From JBEBXQ01 sp040391535 (lineage in GTDB: Bacteria > Bacteroidota > Bacteroidia > Cytophagales > Spirosomataceae): 31,448 bases of DNA. The notes beneath the pieces are model-generated. The model saw only the letters and a list, made by a program, of their open reading frames with translations, had not been told where the DNA came from and ran no database searches. Of the stretch, positions 10,045-17,895 are shown in pieces; within the stretch, counting starts at the first letter, position 1; each line of letters opens with the position of its first letter. The stretch spans positions 1 through 31,448 of the forward strand of contig JBEBXQ010000044.1 of NCBI GenBank assembly GCA_040391535.1. The letters run 5' to 3'. Position numbers and translations under genes: made by a program.

Positions 10045-10602
10045 TTATATCCAATGGTTTTTTAAGCCCCGACGCATCAGGTCCAATGCTTTTCCAATAT
10101 GCACCTCGACCGTCTTCACTGAGATATCTAACTCATCTGCTATTTCCTGATACTTTTTCCCTTCAAATCTGCTCAGCAGAAATACCTTACGGCACTGTGG
10201 CGGTAACGATTCTACCAGATTTTCCACCTGTCTTAATACTTCTTCATACTGGGCAACGTAGTCAGGCTGGTTTGACAATCCGGATATATTATAAGCCGAC
10301 TCGTCCAGCTTTTCAAATTTCTGAAACTCCAGCTTCAGATAATTATAGGCCTCATTTCTGACTGACCGGAAAAGGTAATATCTGTAAGAACTGTTAACAG
10401 CTTCATATGCCCTGGTTTTCCAGAATCTGCAAAAGACATCACTCACCAGGTCCTCTGCCACTTCGCGGGAATACACAAACCTGACGGCATGGCTGCAGAG
10501 CACTTTATGATAACGATGAAACAGCAATTCAAATCCCGCTTTGGGGCTTTCCGAAAAACGGCTGCGAATCACCCATTCCGAATCTTCCTTTTCATTACAC
10601 AT
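10045..10602 (-). CDS. ECF RNA polymerase sigma factor (Bacteroidota Sus-type)
   Basis: 185 residues from the ATG at 10602. Sigma region 2 is seen in FELLFHRYHKVLCSHAVRF, EVAEDLVSDVFCRFW and SYRYYLFRSVRNEAYNYLK; region 4 in LVESLPPQCRKVFLLSRFEGKKYQEIADELDIS (read as two adjacent blocks) followed by VKTVEVHIGKALDLMR. I chose 10602 because GGAAAGAG lies six bases upstream and the length then fits the family. The frame stays open to ATGs at 10623 and 10659 and a GTG at 10692, but the extra residues have no family features. It heads the operon sigma-FecR-SusC-SusD-flavoprotein-FMN protein and should activate that operon when released by FecR. Confidence 0.9.
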   Translation of the reverse strand: MCNEKEDSEWVIRSRFSESPKAGFELLFHRYHKVLCSHAVRFVYSREVAEDLVSDVFCRFWKTRAYEAVNSSYRYYLFRSVRNEAYNYLKLEFQKFEKLDESAYNISGLSNQPDYVAQYEEVLRQVENLVESLPPQCRKVFLLSRFEGKKYQEIADELDISVKTVEVHIGKALDLMRRGLKNHWI

Positions 10603-11132
10603 GACCGGCTCTTTCCTATCCATCCGGTCGGGTGCTTTGCTGGCAGAGCCGCTGATCATATGTTCGCCTGTATAATCTTCCCCTTTTAGCACAATTGGAA
10701 ATTAGTCTGTTAAATCACCATTTATATCAACCCTTCTAATTACCAAGACAATATTTTTACAAAACCCCCTTAGCGTTTTAGGAATTATTTTTTGTTTTTT
10801 TTCACTATTCTGCAATTATACGCCTCTATTCTTGTTTTAAGCACTATTTTTTTTTATTTCGTACAAAATCAACGGACAGTAGTAACTGACCCGTTGATTC
10901 CCTCTTTTCAGGTCGGGGAATCTGTTGTGCTTTTACACCTGGCTTAGCCGCCAACCGGAAAATGGTCTGCTCTTTCCTATAAATGTTAAGGTTGATATTT
11001 AAATACATCTTTTCCGGTGTACATCTGCAGGACACCGGGCAGGGTATTCAGTCATACCTGAAATTTGGCACATTTCGACAAATGCCATATTATTGTATTT
11101 ATTATAACCTGAATCCTATTAAAATTAACGAA
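10603..11132. other. Divergent intergenic region between sigma-1 and the beta-propeller gene
   Basis: About 530 bases without a convincing gene. It is T-rich on the plus strand at about 10780-10860 and must hold the promoters of the minus-strand operon and of the plus-strand propeller gene. I found no perfect match to the Bacteroidota -7 element TANNTTTG for either direction. A 9-bp inverted repeat lies at 10867-10899. Short open frames here have no signal, motif or ribosome site and are not called. Confidence 0.55.
10867..10899. repeat. 9-bp inverted repeat / hairpin
   Basis: AATCAACGG at 10867-10875 is the exact reverse complement of CCGTTGATT at 10891-10899, and an inner CAGT/ACTG pair could extend the stem with a small internal loop. 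No T-run follows on the plus strand, so it is not a standard terminator. It could be an operator in the divergent promoter region or a chance repeat. Confidence 0.5.
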
Positions 11133-12320
11133 ATGAATGTCTTCAGATACATTTTCATAGTTGCTTTCTGTCTGTTCTTTACCGGTTTTGTTGCAGCCCA
11201 GACCCTTGATTTTACCAAGGTTCCGGGTGTAATAATCACCCATAGTCCGGCAGCATCCGGTAAATACATCGGCTCACCCAGCCTGGCTATCCTTCCGAAT
11301 GGCAATTATGTAGCCTCTCATGATTTTTTTGGCCCGCAGACCACTGAACACACCAGTGCAGTATCCCGCATTTTTACCTCGGCCGATAAGGGTAAAACCT
11401 GGAAACAAATCAGTGAAATAGACGGACAATTCTGGTCTAAACTATTTGTACATCACGGAGTTCTTTACCTTTTCGGAACCAATCGCCACCACGGCAATAC
11501 CATTATCCGGAAGTCAGCAGATGGTGGTGTTACCTGGACAACCCCTGATAGCAGCACCCGTGGTCTGCTGAAAGAAGGAGAATACCATTGTGCACCCATG
11601 CCGGTTATCGAACATAACGGCCGGCTTTGGCGGACCATGGAAGACGCAGGCGGCCCGCCCAAACAATGGGGTAAACGATACAGCCCTTTCATGATGTCGA
11701 TCCCGGTGGATGCCGACCCCATGATGGCTTCCAACTGGACTTCTTCCAATTTTCTTCGTCTTGACACAACACTGCTCGATGGCCGCTTTACAGGCTGGCT
11801 TGAGGGAAATGCAGTTGTAGCTCCGAACGGTGAAATCCTGGACATCCTCAGGGTTGATCACAGAAATACACTCGAAGAAAAAGCCGCTTTTGTCCATATA
11901 AGTGCAGATGGGAAAACCGCCACTTTTGACCCTCAGACAGATTTTGTACCGTTCTCCGGAGGCAGCAAGAAATTTGTTATACAATATGACCCTAAATCCA
12001 AACGCTACTGGACCCTTGCTAACCATATTCCTGACGAAGTAAAGGCAGAAAATCAAGGAAAAAATCCGGCAAGTATTCGTAATACACAGGCGTTATTCAG
12101 TTCTGCCGATCTGAAAACCTGGAAAATGCACAAAATCCTGCTTCAGCATACGGATGTAGTCAAACACGGTTTCCAGTATGTTGACTGGCTTTTTGATGGA
12201 AAAAATATTCTGTTTTTATCCCGGACAGCTTATGACGACGGCATAGGCGGGGCACGGAATAACCATGATGCCAATTTCATGACTTTCCACAGAATAAAAA
12301 ATTTCAGAAAAATGAAATGA
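11133..12320 (+). CDS. Secreted Asp-box beta-propeller protein (sialidase-like fold, possible lyase or glycosidase)
   Basis: 395 residues from the ATG at 11133. The frame is open further upstream, but only this start gives a clean signal peptide (about 1-23, ending VAAQ). Asp-box repeats are visible as SADKGKTW at 83-90 and SADGGVTW at 128-135, with a degenerate SADLKTW at 324-330, consistent with a six- or seven-bladed propeller. Annotation pipelines would probably say exo-alpha-sialidase, yet the region where sialidases carry the FRIP arginine reads YIGSPSL here. Conserved-looking histidines (His63, His119/120, His152, His161) and a WRTMED block fit propeller polysaccharide lyases at least as well. 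It sits alone between two SusCD loci, divergent from the first. It probably acts on a glycan imported by one of them; substrate unknown. Confidence 0.75.
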   Translation: MNVFRYIFIVAFCLFFTGFVAAQTLDFTKVPGVIITHSPAASGKYIGSPSLAILPNGNYVASHDFFGPQTTEHTSAVSRIFTSADKGKTWKQISEIDGQFWSKLFVHHGVLYLFGTNRHHGNTIIRKSADGGVTWTTPDSSTRGLLKEGEYHCAPMPVIEHNGRLWRTMEDAGGPPKQWGKRYSPFMMSIPVDADPMMASNWTSSNFLRLDTTLLDGRFTGWLEGNAVVAPNGEILDILRVDHRNTLEEKAAFVHISADGKTATFDPQTDFVPFSGGSKKFVIQYDPKSKRYWTLANHIPDEVKAENQGKNPASIRNTQALFSSADLKTWKMHKILLQHTDVVKHGFQYVDWLFDGKNILFLSRTAYDDGIGGARNNHDANFMTFHRIKNFRKMK

Positions 12321-12425
12321 TTACCTCAGAAAAACCGGATTATACAAGACTTACTGAAAAAATAATTCTTCAGGCTGGAATCCTGTCCTCCGTATATTTA
12401 TAAAAAAACATTAAAAAAAGGGATG

Positions 12426-12472
12426 GCAAAGTTTAAAAATTTGAAGGATTAACACAAATTTTTAAACTTTGC
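12426..12472. repeat. Perfect 18-bp inverted repeat abutting the sigma-2 start codon
   Basis: The left arm is GCAAAGTTTAAAAATTTG at 12426-12443, the right arm is CAAATTTTTAAACTTTGC at 12455-12472, with an 11-base spacer and no mismatch. It ends four bases before the ATG at 12477. There is no T-run after it, so it is a poor terminator for the upstream propeller gene. It contains TTTG at 12440-12443 and AAACTTTG at 12464-12471, twenty bases apart, which resembles a Bacteroidota promoter with one mismatch in the -7 box. It could be an operator overlapping the promoter or an RNA hairpin controlling translation. Confidence 0.8.
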
Positions 12473-12476
12473 ATTA

Positions 12477-13043
12477 ATGTCTATGCTCCAAACCTTAAAT
12501 ACGGACGAATATGCGCTCTGGCTCAGTTTTAAAAACGGAGATCTGAAGGCTTTTTCCTGTATTTATGAGACCTACATCGGTGTCCTGTACAATTACGGAT
12601 ATCATATTGTTCAGGATGAGGCGGTTGTGAAGGATGCCATTCAGGATTTGTTTACCCATTTATGGAGAAGCAAAGACAACCTTTCCCCTACCAATTCCAT
12701 TAAATACTACTTATTCCGGGCCTTACGCCGCAGAATTCACCTGATTTCAAAAGAAAAACAATTACTTCTTCCACTTTCCGACATACTTTCTGATCATCAC
12801 CACACTCATTCAGCAGAAGATTTTCTGATAAAAGAGGAAATGAAGCAGGAACAGGTCAATGCTTTGAGGAAGGCCATTACGAAACTGCCGGACCGCCAGC
12901 ACGAAGTAATCAGACTATACTTTTTTGATGGCTTTGACTTTGACGAAATCGCTGACATCATGCAGATTAATGAACAGTCGGTACGAAATCTCATATACCG
13001 GTCGATCCTGAAACTGAAACAAAACCTGTCGTTAACAGTCTGA
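12477..13043 (+). CDS. ECF RNA polymerase sigma factor (second Sus-type locus)
   Basis: 188 residues. Region 2 spans about 24-95, with FSCIYETYIGVLYNYGYHIV, VVKDAIQDLFTHLW and IKYYLFRALRRRIH; region 4 is near 125-185, with AITKLPDRQHEVIRLYFFDG, FDEIADIMQINEQSVRNLIY and a basic tail. It differs clearly from the sigma factor at 10045-10602, so the two are not a recent duplication. Another ATG lies two codons in. A perfect 18-bp inverted repeat sits four bases before the start and should matter for its expression. It is followed after 130 bp by its likely anti-sigma partner. Confidence 0.92.
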   Translation: MSMLQTLNTDEYALWLSFKNGDLKAFSCIYETYIGVLYNYGYHIVQDEAVVKDAIQDLFTHLWRSKDNLSPTNSIKYYLFRALRRRIHLISKEKQLLLPLSDILSDHHHTHSAEDFLIKEEMKQEQVNALRKAITKLPDRQHEVIRLYFFDGFDFDEIADIMQINEQSVRNLIYRSILKLKQNLSLTV

Positions 13044-13173
13044 CAACAGCTTCCCGAAAAAAAAATTACCTGAAGTGAGTTAAATACACAAAAACCTGCT
13101 TTGGTACTTTCAGTCAGGTCAGAGCACCGACCGGCAATGACTATTATCACTGATTCTATTGGAAAGCTTTTTG

Positions 13174-14256
13174 ATGAACCCCGAATTCGTTTCGTGGGTT
13201 AAAAATGGAGAAAATGATGATTTCTGGGCTCGTTATATAACTGTGCATCCGGAAAAGCTGGAGGAAATGAATGAAGCAAAGGCCACCATTCTGGCTGCAG
13301 AGTCATTACCATTTTTCGCTATCGGCGATGAGGATAAAAATGCCCTTTGGAATATTATTGAAAATCAGGTACTAAATGAATCTCGTTCAGACAAAGAAGT
13401 TCCGGTTACTAAAAAGTACTCTGTGTTCCGTCTGGTTGCTGCCGCGTCTCTGGTCTTTATCACCGGATTATCCGCATGGTTGCTATTTAAGCCGGTCGAA
13501 TCACCGGCCCCGGTTTCCATCGTTCCTACCCTTCACGAAAGTGTTGCCACACTGAAAGAGTGGGAGGAAATCAGCAATCAACAGGAGCAATCACTTCCGG
13601 TTCACCTGCCCGACGGGAGTTCTGTAGTACTGAAAAGTCAAAGCCAGATAAGATATTCAACAACCCGTTTCGGAAAAGAGAAAAGAGAAGTGTTTTTATC
13701 AGGAGAGGCCTTTTTTGAAGTAGTAAAAAATCCGGAGCAACCTTTCATAGTATATGCCAGCGAACTGGTTACCAAAGTATTAGGAACCAGCTTTACTATC
13801 AGGGCTTATCCGAAGGAGAAAGAAGTTAAAGTATTGGTAAACAGCGGAAAAGTGTCAGTATACGCACTTAATCCTGCCCACGAACCAACAACGAAAGATT
13901 TTGAACAGCCAGCCGTGGTGCTCACGAAAAATCAGCAGATACTGTTTAACCGTTTAGATCTTACCGCAGAAAACACGCTCACGACCACACCTGTAAACCG
14001 GAAAATTGCCGTTCCGATACAGGCCTTTTCGTTTACCTACGAAGATCAGCTTATCACAGACATTTTTACAGAAATAGAAGCCGCCTACGGAATAGAAATG
14101 GTATGGGATCGCCACCTCATGGCAAATTGCCGCCTTACCGGGAATATTTCCAACGAAAATCTTTATGAAAAAATAAACCTGATCTGTCAGAGTTTTGATG
14201 CAACCTATAAAACAGTAGGCAATCAGATTATCATTAGCTCATCAGGTTGTCAATAA
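13174..14256 (+). CDS. FecR-family anti-sigma factor (second locus)
   Basis: 360 residues from the ATG at 13174, which has GGAAAG seven bases upstream; a TTG five codons earlier is less likely. The cytoplasmic part begins MNPEFVSWVKNGENDDFW, one membrane segment lies at about 88-108 (VFRLVAAASLVFITGLSAWL), and the FecR domain shows VHLPDGSSVVLKSQSQI, REVFLSGEAFFEV and TKVLGTSFTIRAYP. The C-terminal part (FTEIEAAYGIEMVWD) is the usual STN-like DUF4974 domain. Context and family knowledge make it the regulator of the sigma factor just upstream, responding to the STN-bearing SusC downstream. Confidence 0.92.
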   Translation: MNPEFVSWVKNGENDDFWARYITVHPEKLEEMNEAKATILAAESLPFFAIGDEDKNALWNIIENQVLNESRSDKEVPVTKKYSVFRLVAAASLVFITGLSAWLLFKPVESPAPVSIVPTLHESVATLKEWEEISNQQEQSLPVHLPDGSSVVLKSQSQIRYSTTRFGKEKREVFLSGEAFFEVVKNPEQPFIVYASELVTKVLGTSFTIRAYPKEKEVKVLVNSGKVSVYALNPAHEPTTKDFEQPAVVLTKNQQILFNRLDLTAENTLTTTPVNRKIAVPIQAFSFTYEDQLITDIFTEIEAAYGIEMVWDRHLMANCRLTGNISNENLYEKINLICQSFDATYKTVGNQIIISSSGCQ

Positions 14257-14379
14257 TTACAAACCAAACTACTCTTGCCTATGAATTAAAATACAACACA
14301 AGCCATTCTGCACAAATTTCATGCTTAACAATAACGTGTGTGCTACCTAACAATTAATTTACCCATTATCTATAATCGT

Positions 14380-17300
14380 ATGAATAAGAAAAACCGAATA
14401 CACCTATTCCAGGGCTTTCCGGCTGCGTTTTATTACGCAATAATGGTTCCGGTCCTGTTCCTGTTACACATCAATACCGCCAATGCCGGCCTTGCCATGC
14501 AAGAGCTGTTAAATCAGAAAATTACTTTACAAACCGAACAGCTTTCTTTCAAACAGGTTCTGACCCGACTGGAAAAGAAGGCTGATATTACATTCGTATA
14601 TAGTCCGAACCTGGTGAATCCAAATCAGAAAGTCTCTTTTTCTGTTAAAAACGAGCCTCTGGGAAATGCCCTGAACCAATTACTGGAACCATTAGGTCTG
14701 GACTATTCAGTATCCAACCGGCAAGTAGTGATTCATCAGAAGAAAAATACCACCACTTCCAGTAGCGTGGGGATACAAACGGCTTCGACCGACCGCATTC
14801 TGAAAGGTACCATCAAAGACGAAACCGGTAATGAGCTGCCAGGTGTCAGCATCGTTCTTAAAGGTACACAACAAGGGACCGTTTCGGATCCTAATGGTAA
14901 TTATGAGATTAACGTCCCGGATAACAATACTGTACTGGTGTTCTCTTTTGTTGGTTTTATTTCGCAGGAAGTTACGGTAGGAAACCGTACGCGGCTGGAT
15001 GTTACTCTCAAAACCGATACAAAAGCACTTGAGGAAGTCGTCGTGATCGGTTATGGTACCGCCAGAAAATCTGATTTAACCGGTGCCGTTGGATCTGTAA
15101 AAGAAGCAGAGCTTAGAGAGCGTCCGGCTCCTTCATTGAACCAGGCCCTACAGGGAAGAGTATCAGGAGTGCAGGTGAATGTCAACTCTGGTCGTCCCGG
15201 AGGTAGAGCTAATGTTCGTATTCGTGGATTTAGCTCAATTAACTCATCCAATAACCCTTTGTATGTGGTGGACGGAGTAATGCTGCCGCAAGGTAACCAA
15301 AATCAACAAAGCCAGGCTATTGACTTTATCAATCCAAATGATATCGTTTCAGTTGAAGTACTTAAGGATGCATCTTCAACGGCAATTTATGGAGCCAGAG
15401 GGGCCAATGGAGTAATCCTGATCACCACTAAAAAAGGGAAATCGGGTGAAGGAATGATTACCTATAACCTTGATATAAGTGTACCCACCGCAGGTCCAAA
15501 AAGAGCGAAAGTTTTGACTGCACAGGAATACCTGGATGTGGAAGATCTCTCCTACAGAAACATGGAGAAATTTGATCCGGCAGGTTGGGCAGCCGGCAGA
15601 TATGCGACACATGACCCGCAGGTACGCCGGGCCGCCTTACAGGCAGCACATCCCGATGTTTTTACGGTGAGACCTGATGGCACTTTTGCTCCGAATTACG
15701 AAACGGACTGGTTTAGAGAGGCCACCCAAAACAAAGTGTCGCAAAACCACCAGCTGGGATTCAGTGGTGGTAATGAGAGAACAACCTACTCACTATCTCT
15801 TAACTATCGTGACGACCAGGGCTTTCTTAAAACTTCGTTCCTGAAACGTTACTCTACACGCTTAACCATTGATGATCAGGTAAAGAAGTGGCTTAAAATC
15901 GGAGGGACTTTAAGTTATAACAACCAGGCGGAAAACCTGGTGGATATAAGTGATGGCGTTCCCCGCCAAATGGTAGAAGATTTCCCTTTCCTGCCTGTAA
16001 AATATCCTGACGGAACCTATGCAAACAACCGCGATTATCCTGGTGCAGAAGGTGCATTTAGCTCGGTACACCAGCTGATGGCCCGCAAGTATAACCAAAA
16101 TACGCAAACAACATTAGGAAGTTTGTATGGCAATATTTCGCTAGCCCCTGGTCTGGAGTTCAAATCCATATTGGGTGTAAATATCATCCAGCGGGAAATC
16201 AATGAGTCGCGGGCACGTACATGGGCTATTGGTGAACAGGGAACGGCTGGCAAAGTTAACCATAAAGAGACCTTCTGGTCTTTCGAGAACTACCTGACGT
16301 ATAATAAGACATTTGGTATCCATTCGGTCAATGCGCTTGCAGGGATTTCGTGGCAGGAGACTAACTTTGCATCTACCAATGCCAGTGTACGTAACTTCGC
16401 GACAGATTACTTCACTTTCAATAATTTAGGTGCAGGTGCAACTTTACCAACAGTGTCTTCAGGAGCTTCGCGCTTTGCGTTTAACTCATATTTCGGTCGT
16501 TTGAACTACACCTTGATGGATAAGTATCTGCTTACAGTTACAGGTCGTGCGGATGGTTCGTCCAAATTCGGAGATAACCATAAATTCGCTTTCTTCCCAT
16601 CAGCTGCGTTAGCCTGGAAAGTTTCGGACGAAGAATTCCTTAAAGGAAATTCGGTCATTTCAAATCTGAAATTAAGAACAAGTTACGGCTTGACAGGTAA
16701 CTCTGAAATTCCTTCATACTCGTCTTTATCTCTGCTGAGCTCTACCTATGCGACGGTATACAACGATACCCGCATAAGTGGAACAGGTATTAACAGATTG
16801 AGAAATGAAGACCTTAAATGGGAAAAAACAGCGCAAACTGACTTTGGTGTTGAGGTAGGTTTCCTGAAAGGAAGAATAGCTCTGGAAGCTGACCTGTACT
16901 ACAGAAAAACGACTGATATGCTTTTGGATGCTCCGGTACCCCGCACCAGTGGTTATGCTGTAATAAGAAAGAACGTGGGTTCGATGGAAAACAAGGGACT
17001 TGAATTAACGTTGAATACAGCTAACATAGAAAACTCAAATTTCTCATGGAATTCAACTTTTAATATTTCTTTTAACCGAAACAAAGTATTATCTCTTGCT
17101 ACACCAGCTGATATCTTTGGGGTAGGCGGCCCGGGTATTACCAACCAGACCAGTATTATCCGCGTTGGTGAACCGGTAGGTGCATTCTGGGGACTTACCC
17201 GTCTGGGAACGTGGTCAGAATCTGAAAGAGAGGAAGCCGCTAAATTCACCAGTTACCGTGCCAGCTTAACGATGCTTCCAGGTGACATCAAATACAAAGA

Positions 17301-17871
17301 TGTAAACGGCGATGGAGCTATCACAGATGCTGATCGCAGCATTATCGGGAACGGTAGCCCTAAAGGATGGGGATCATTCTCTAACACGTTACGTTACGGC
17401 AACTTCGATTTGACGTTTGACGTGCAATTCACCTATGGCAATGATCTGATGGATATGAACCTTCACGCAAGTGAAGACCGGGTATCGCTGGCCAATAGCT
17501 ATGCAACTGTTTTAGATGCATGGACGCCTGAAAACCAGAATTCACCAATTGCACAGATTCGTGACACAAAGGCGGGATACGTAACCAATGTTGACACGCG
17601 CTGGATCTTTGATGGTTCTTTTATCCGTGGAAGAAATCTGTTACTTGGATACACCTTCCCATCTGAATTAACCAGCAAAATCAAGATGAGCAAACTGAGA
17701 TTGTATCTATCAGCTCAAAACTTCTTCCTGATCAGCAAATATCCGCATGGCGATCCTGAGCAAACACCAATCCGGGGTGGAGACGCCGATAACGTATTCT
17801 CGCAAGGAATGATCTGGCACAGCTATCCGAAACCAACTACTTACATGGCTGGTCTTCAGATTGCATTCTAA
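14380..17871 (+). CDS. SusC/RagA TonB-dependent transporter with STN domain (second locus)
   Basis: 1163 residues from the ATG at 14380; an in-frame GTG 42 bases earlier would add residues that do not improve the signal peptide. Order: signal peptide (about 1-36), STN domain at about 50-119, a short linker, a carboxypeptidase-D regulatory-like domain at about 141-215, EEVVVIGYG, a plug with VVDGVMLPQGN and VLKDASSTAIYGARGANG, then the barrel, ending MAGLQIAF. A DVNGDGAITDADRS loop lies in the last quarter. It is the outer-membrane pore for the substrate bound by the SusD protein encoded 24 bp downstream. Substrate not readable from sequence. Confidence 0.94.
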   Translation: MNKKNRIHLFQGFPAAFYYAIMVPVLFLLHINTANAGLAMQELLNQKITLQTEQLSFKQVLTRLEKKADITFVYSPNLVNPNQKVSFSVKNEPLGNALNQLLEPLGLDYSVSNRQVVIHQKKNTTTSSSVGIQTASTDRILKGTIKDETGNELPGVSIVLKGTQQGTVSDPNGNYEINVPDNNTVLVFSFVGFISQEVTVGNRTRLDVTLKTDTKALEEVVVIGYGTARKSDLTGAVGSVKEAELRERPAPSLNQALQGRVSGVQVNVNSGRPGGRANVRIRGFSSINSSNNPLYVVDGVMLPQGNQNQQSQAIDFINPNDIVSVEVLKDASSTAIYGARGANGVILITTKKGKSGEGMITYNLDISVPTAGPKRAKVLTAQEYLDVEDLSYRNMEKFDPAGWAAGRYATHDPQVRRAALQAAHPDVFTVRPDGTFAPNYETDWFREATQNKVSQNHQLGFSGGNERTTYSLSLNYRDDQGFLKTSFLKRYSTRLTIDDQVKKWLKIGGTLSYNNQAENLVDISDGVPRQMVEDFPFLPVKYPDGTYANNRDYPGAEGAFSSVHQLMARKYNQNTQTTLGSLYGNISLAPGLEFKSILGVNIIQREINESRARTWAIGEQGTAGKVNHKETFWSFENYLTYNKTFGIHSVNALAGISWQETNFASTNASVRNFATDYFTFNNLGAGATLPTVSSGASRFAFNSYFGRLNYTLMDKYLLTVTGRADGSSKFGDNHKFAFFPSAALAWKVSDEEFLKGNSVISNLKLRTSYGLTGNSEIPSYSSLSLLSSTYATVYNDTRISGTGINRLRNEDLKWEKTAQTDFGVEVGFLKGRIALEADLYYRKTTDMLLDAPVPRTSGYAVIRKNVGSMENKGLELTLNTANIENSNFSWNSTFNISFNRNKVLSLATPADIFGVGGPGITNQTSIIRVGEPVGAFWGLTRLGTWSESEREEAAKFTSYRASLTMLPGDIKYKDVNGDGAITDADRSIIGNGSPKGWGSFSNTLRYGNFDLTFDVQFTYGNDLMDMNLHASEDRVSLANSYATVLDAWTPENQNSPIAQIRDTKAGYVTNVDTRWIFDGSFIRGRNLLLGYTFPSELTSKIKMSKLRLYLSAQNFFLISKYPHGDPEQTPIRGGDADNVFSQGMIWHSYPKPTTYMAGLQIAF

Positions 17872-17895
17872 TTCTTTCACACCCAGTATCTTAAA

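Noticed and set aside
10603..10692. Longer sigma-1 protein from the GTG at 10692
   Set aside because: The extra 30 residues have no sigma-family features, and the ATG at 10602 has a good ribosome site and gives the usual length.
10844..11035. 63-codon minus-strand frame in the divergent intergenic region
   Set aside because: No ribosome site, signal or family motif; it overlaps the inverted repeat and probable promoter region.
10983..11132. N-terminal extension of the propeller protein by 50 residues
   Set aside because: It would bury the clear signal peptide that begins at the ATG at 11133.
11133..12320. Firm annotation as a sialidase (GH33)
   Set aside because: Asp boxes alone only show the propeller fold, and the FRIP-type motif is not present.
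12426..12472. Reading the 18-bp inverted repeat as the terminator of the propeller gene
   Set aside because: No T-run follows the plus-strand arm and it ends four bases before the next start codon; regulation of that gene is the better reading, although a terminator role is not excluded.
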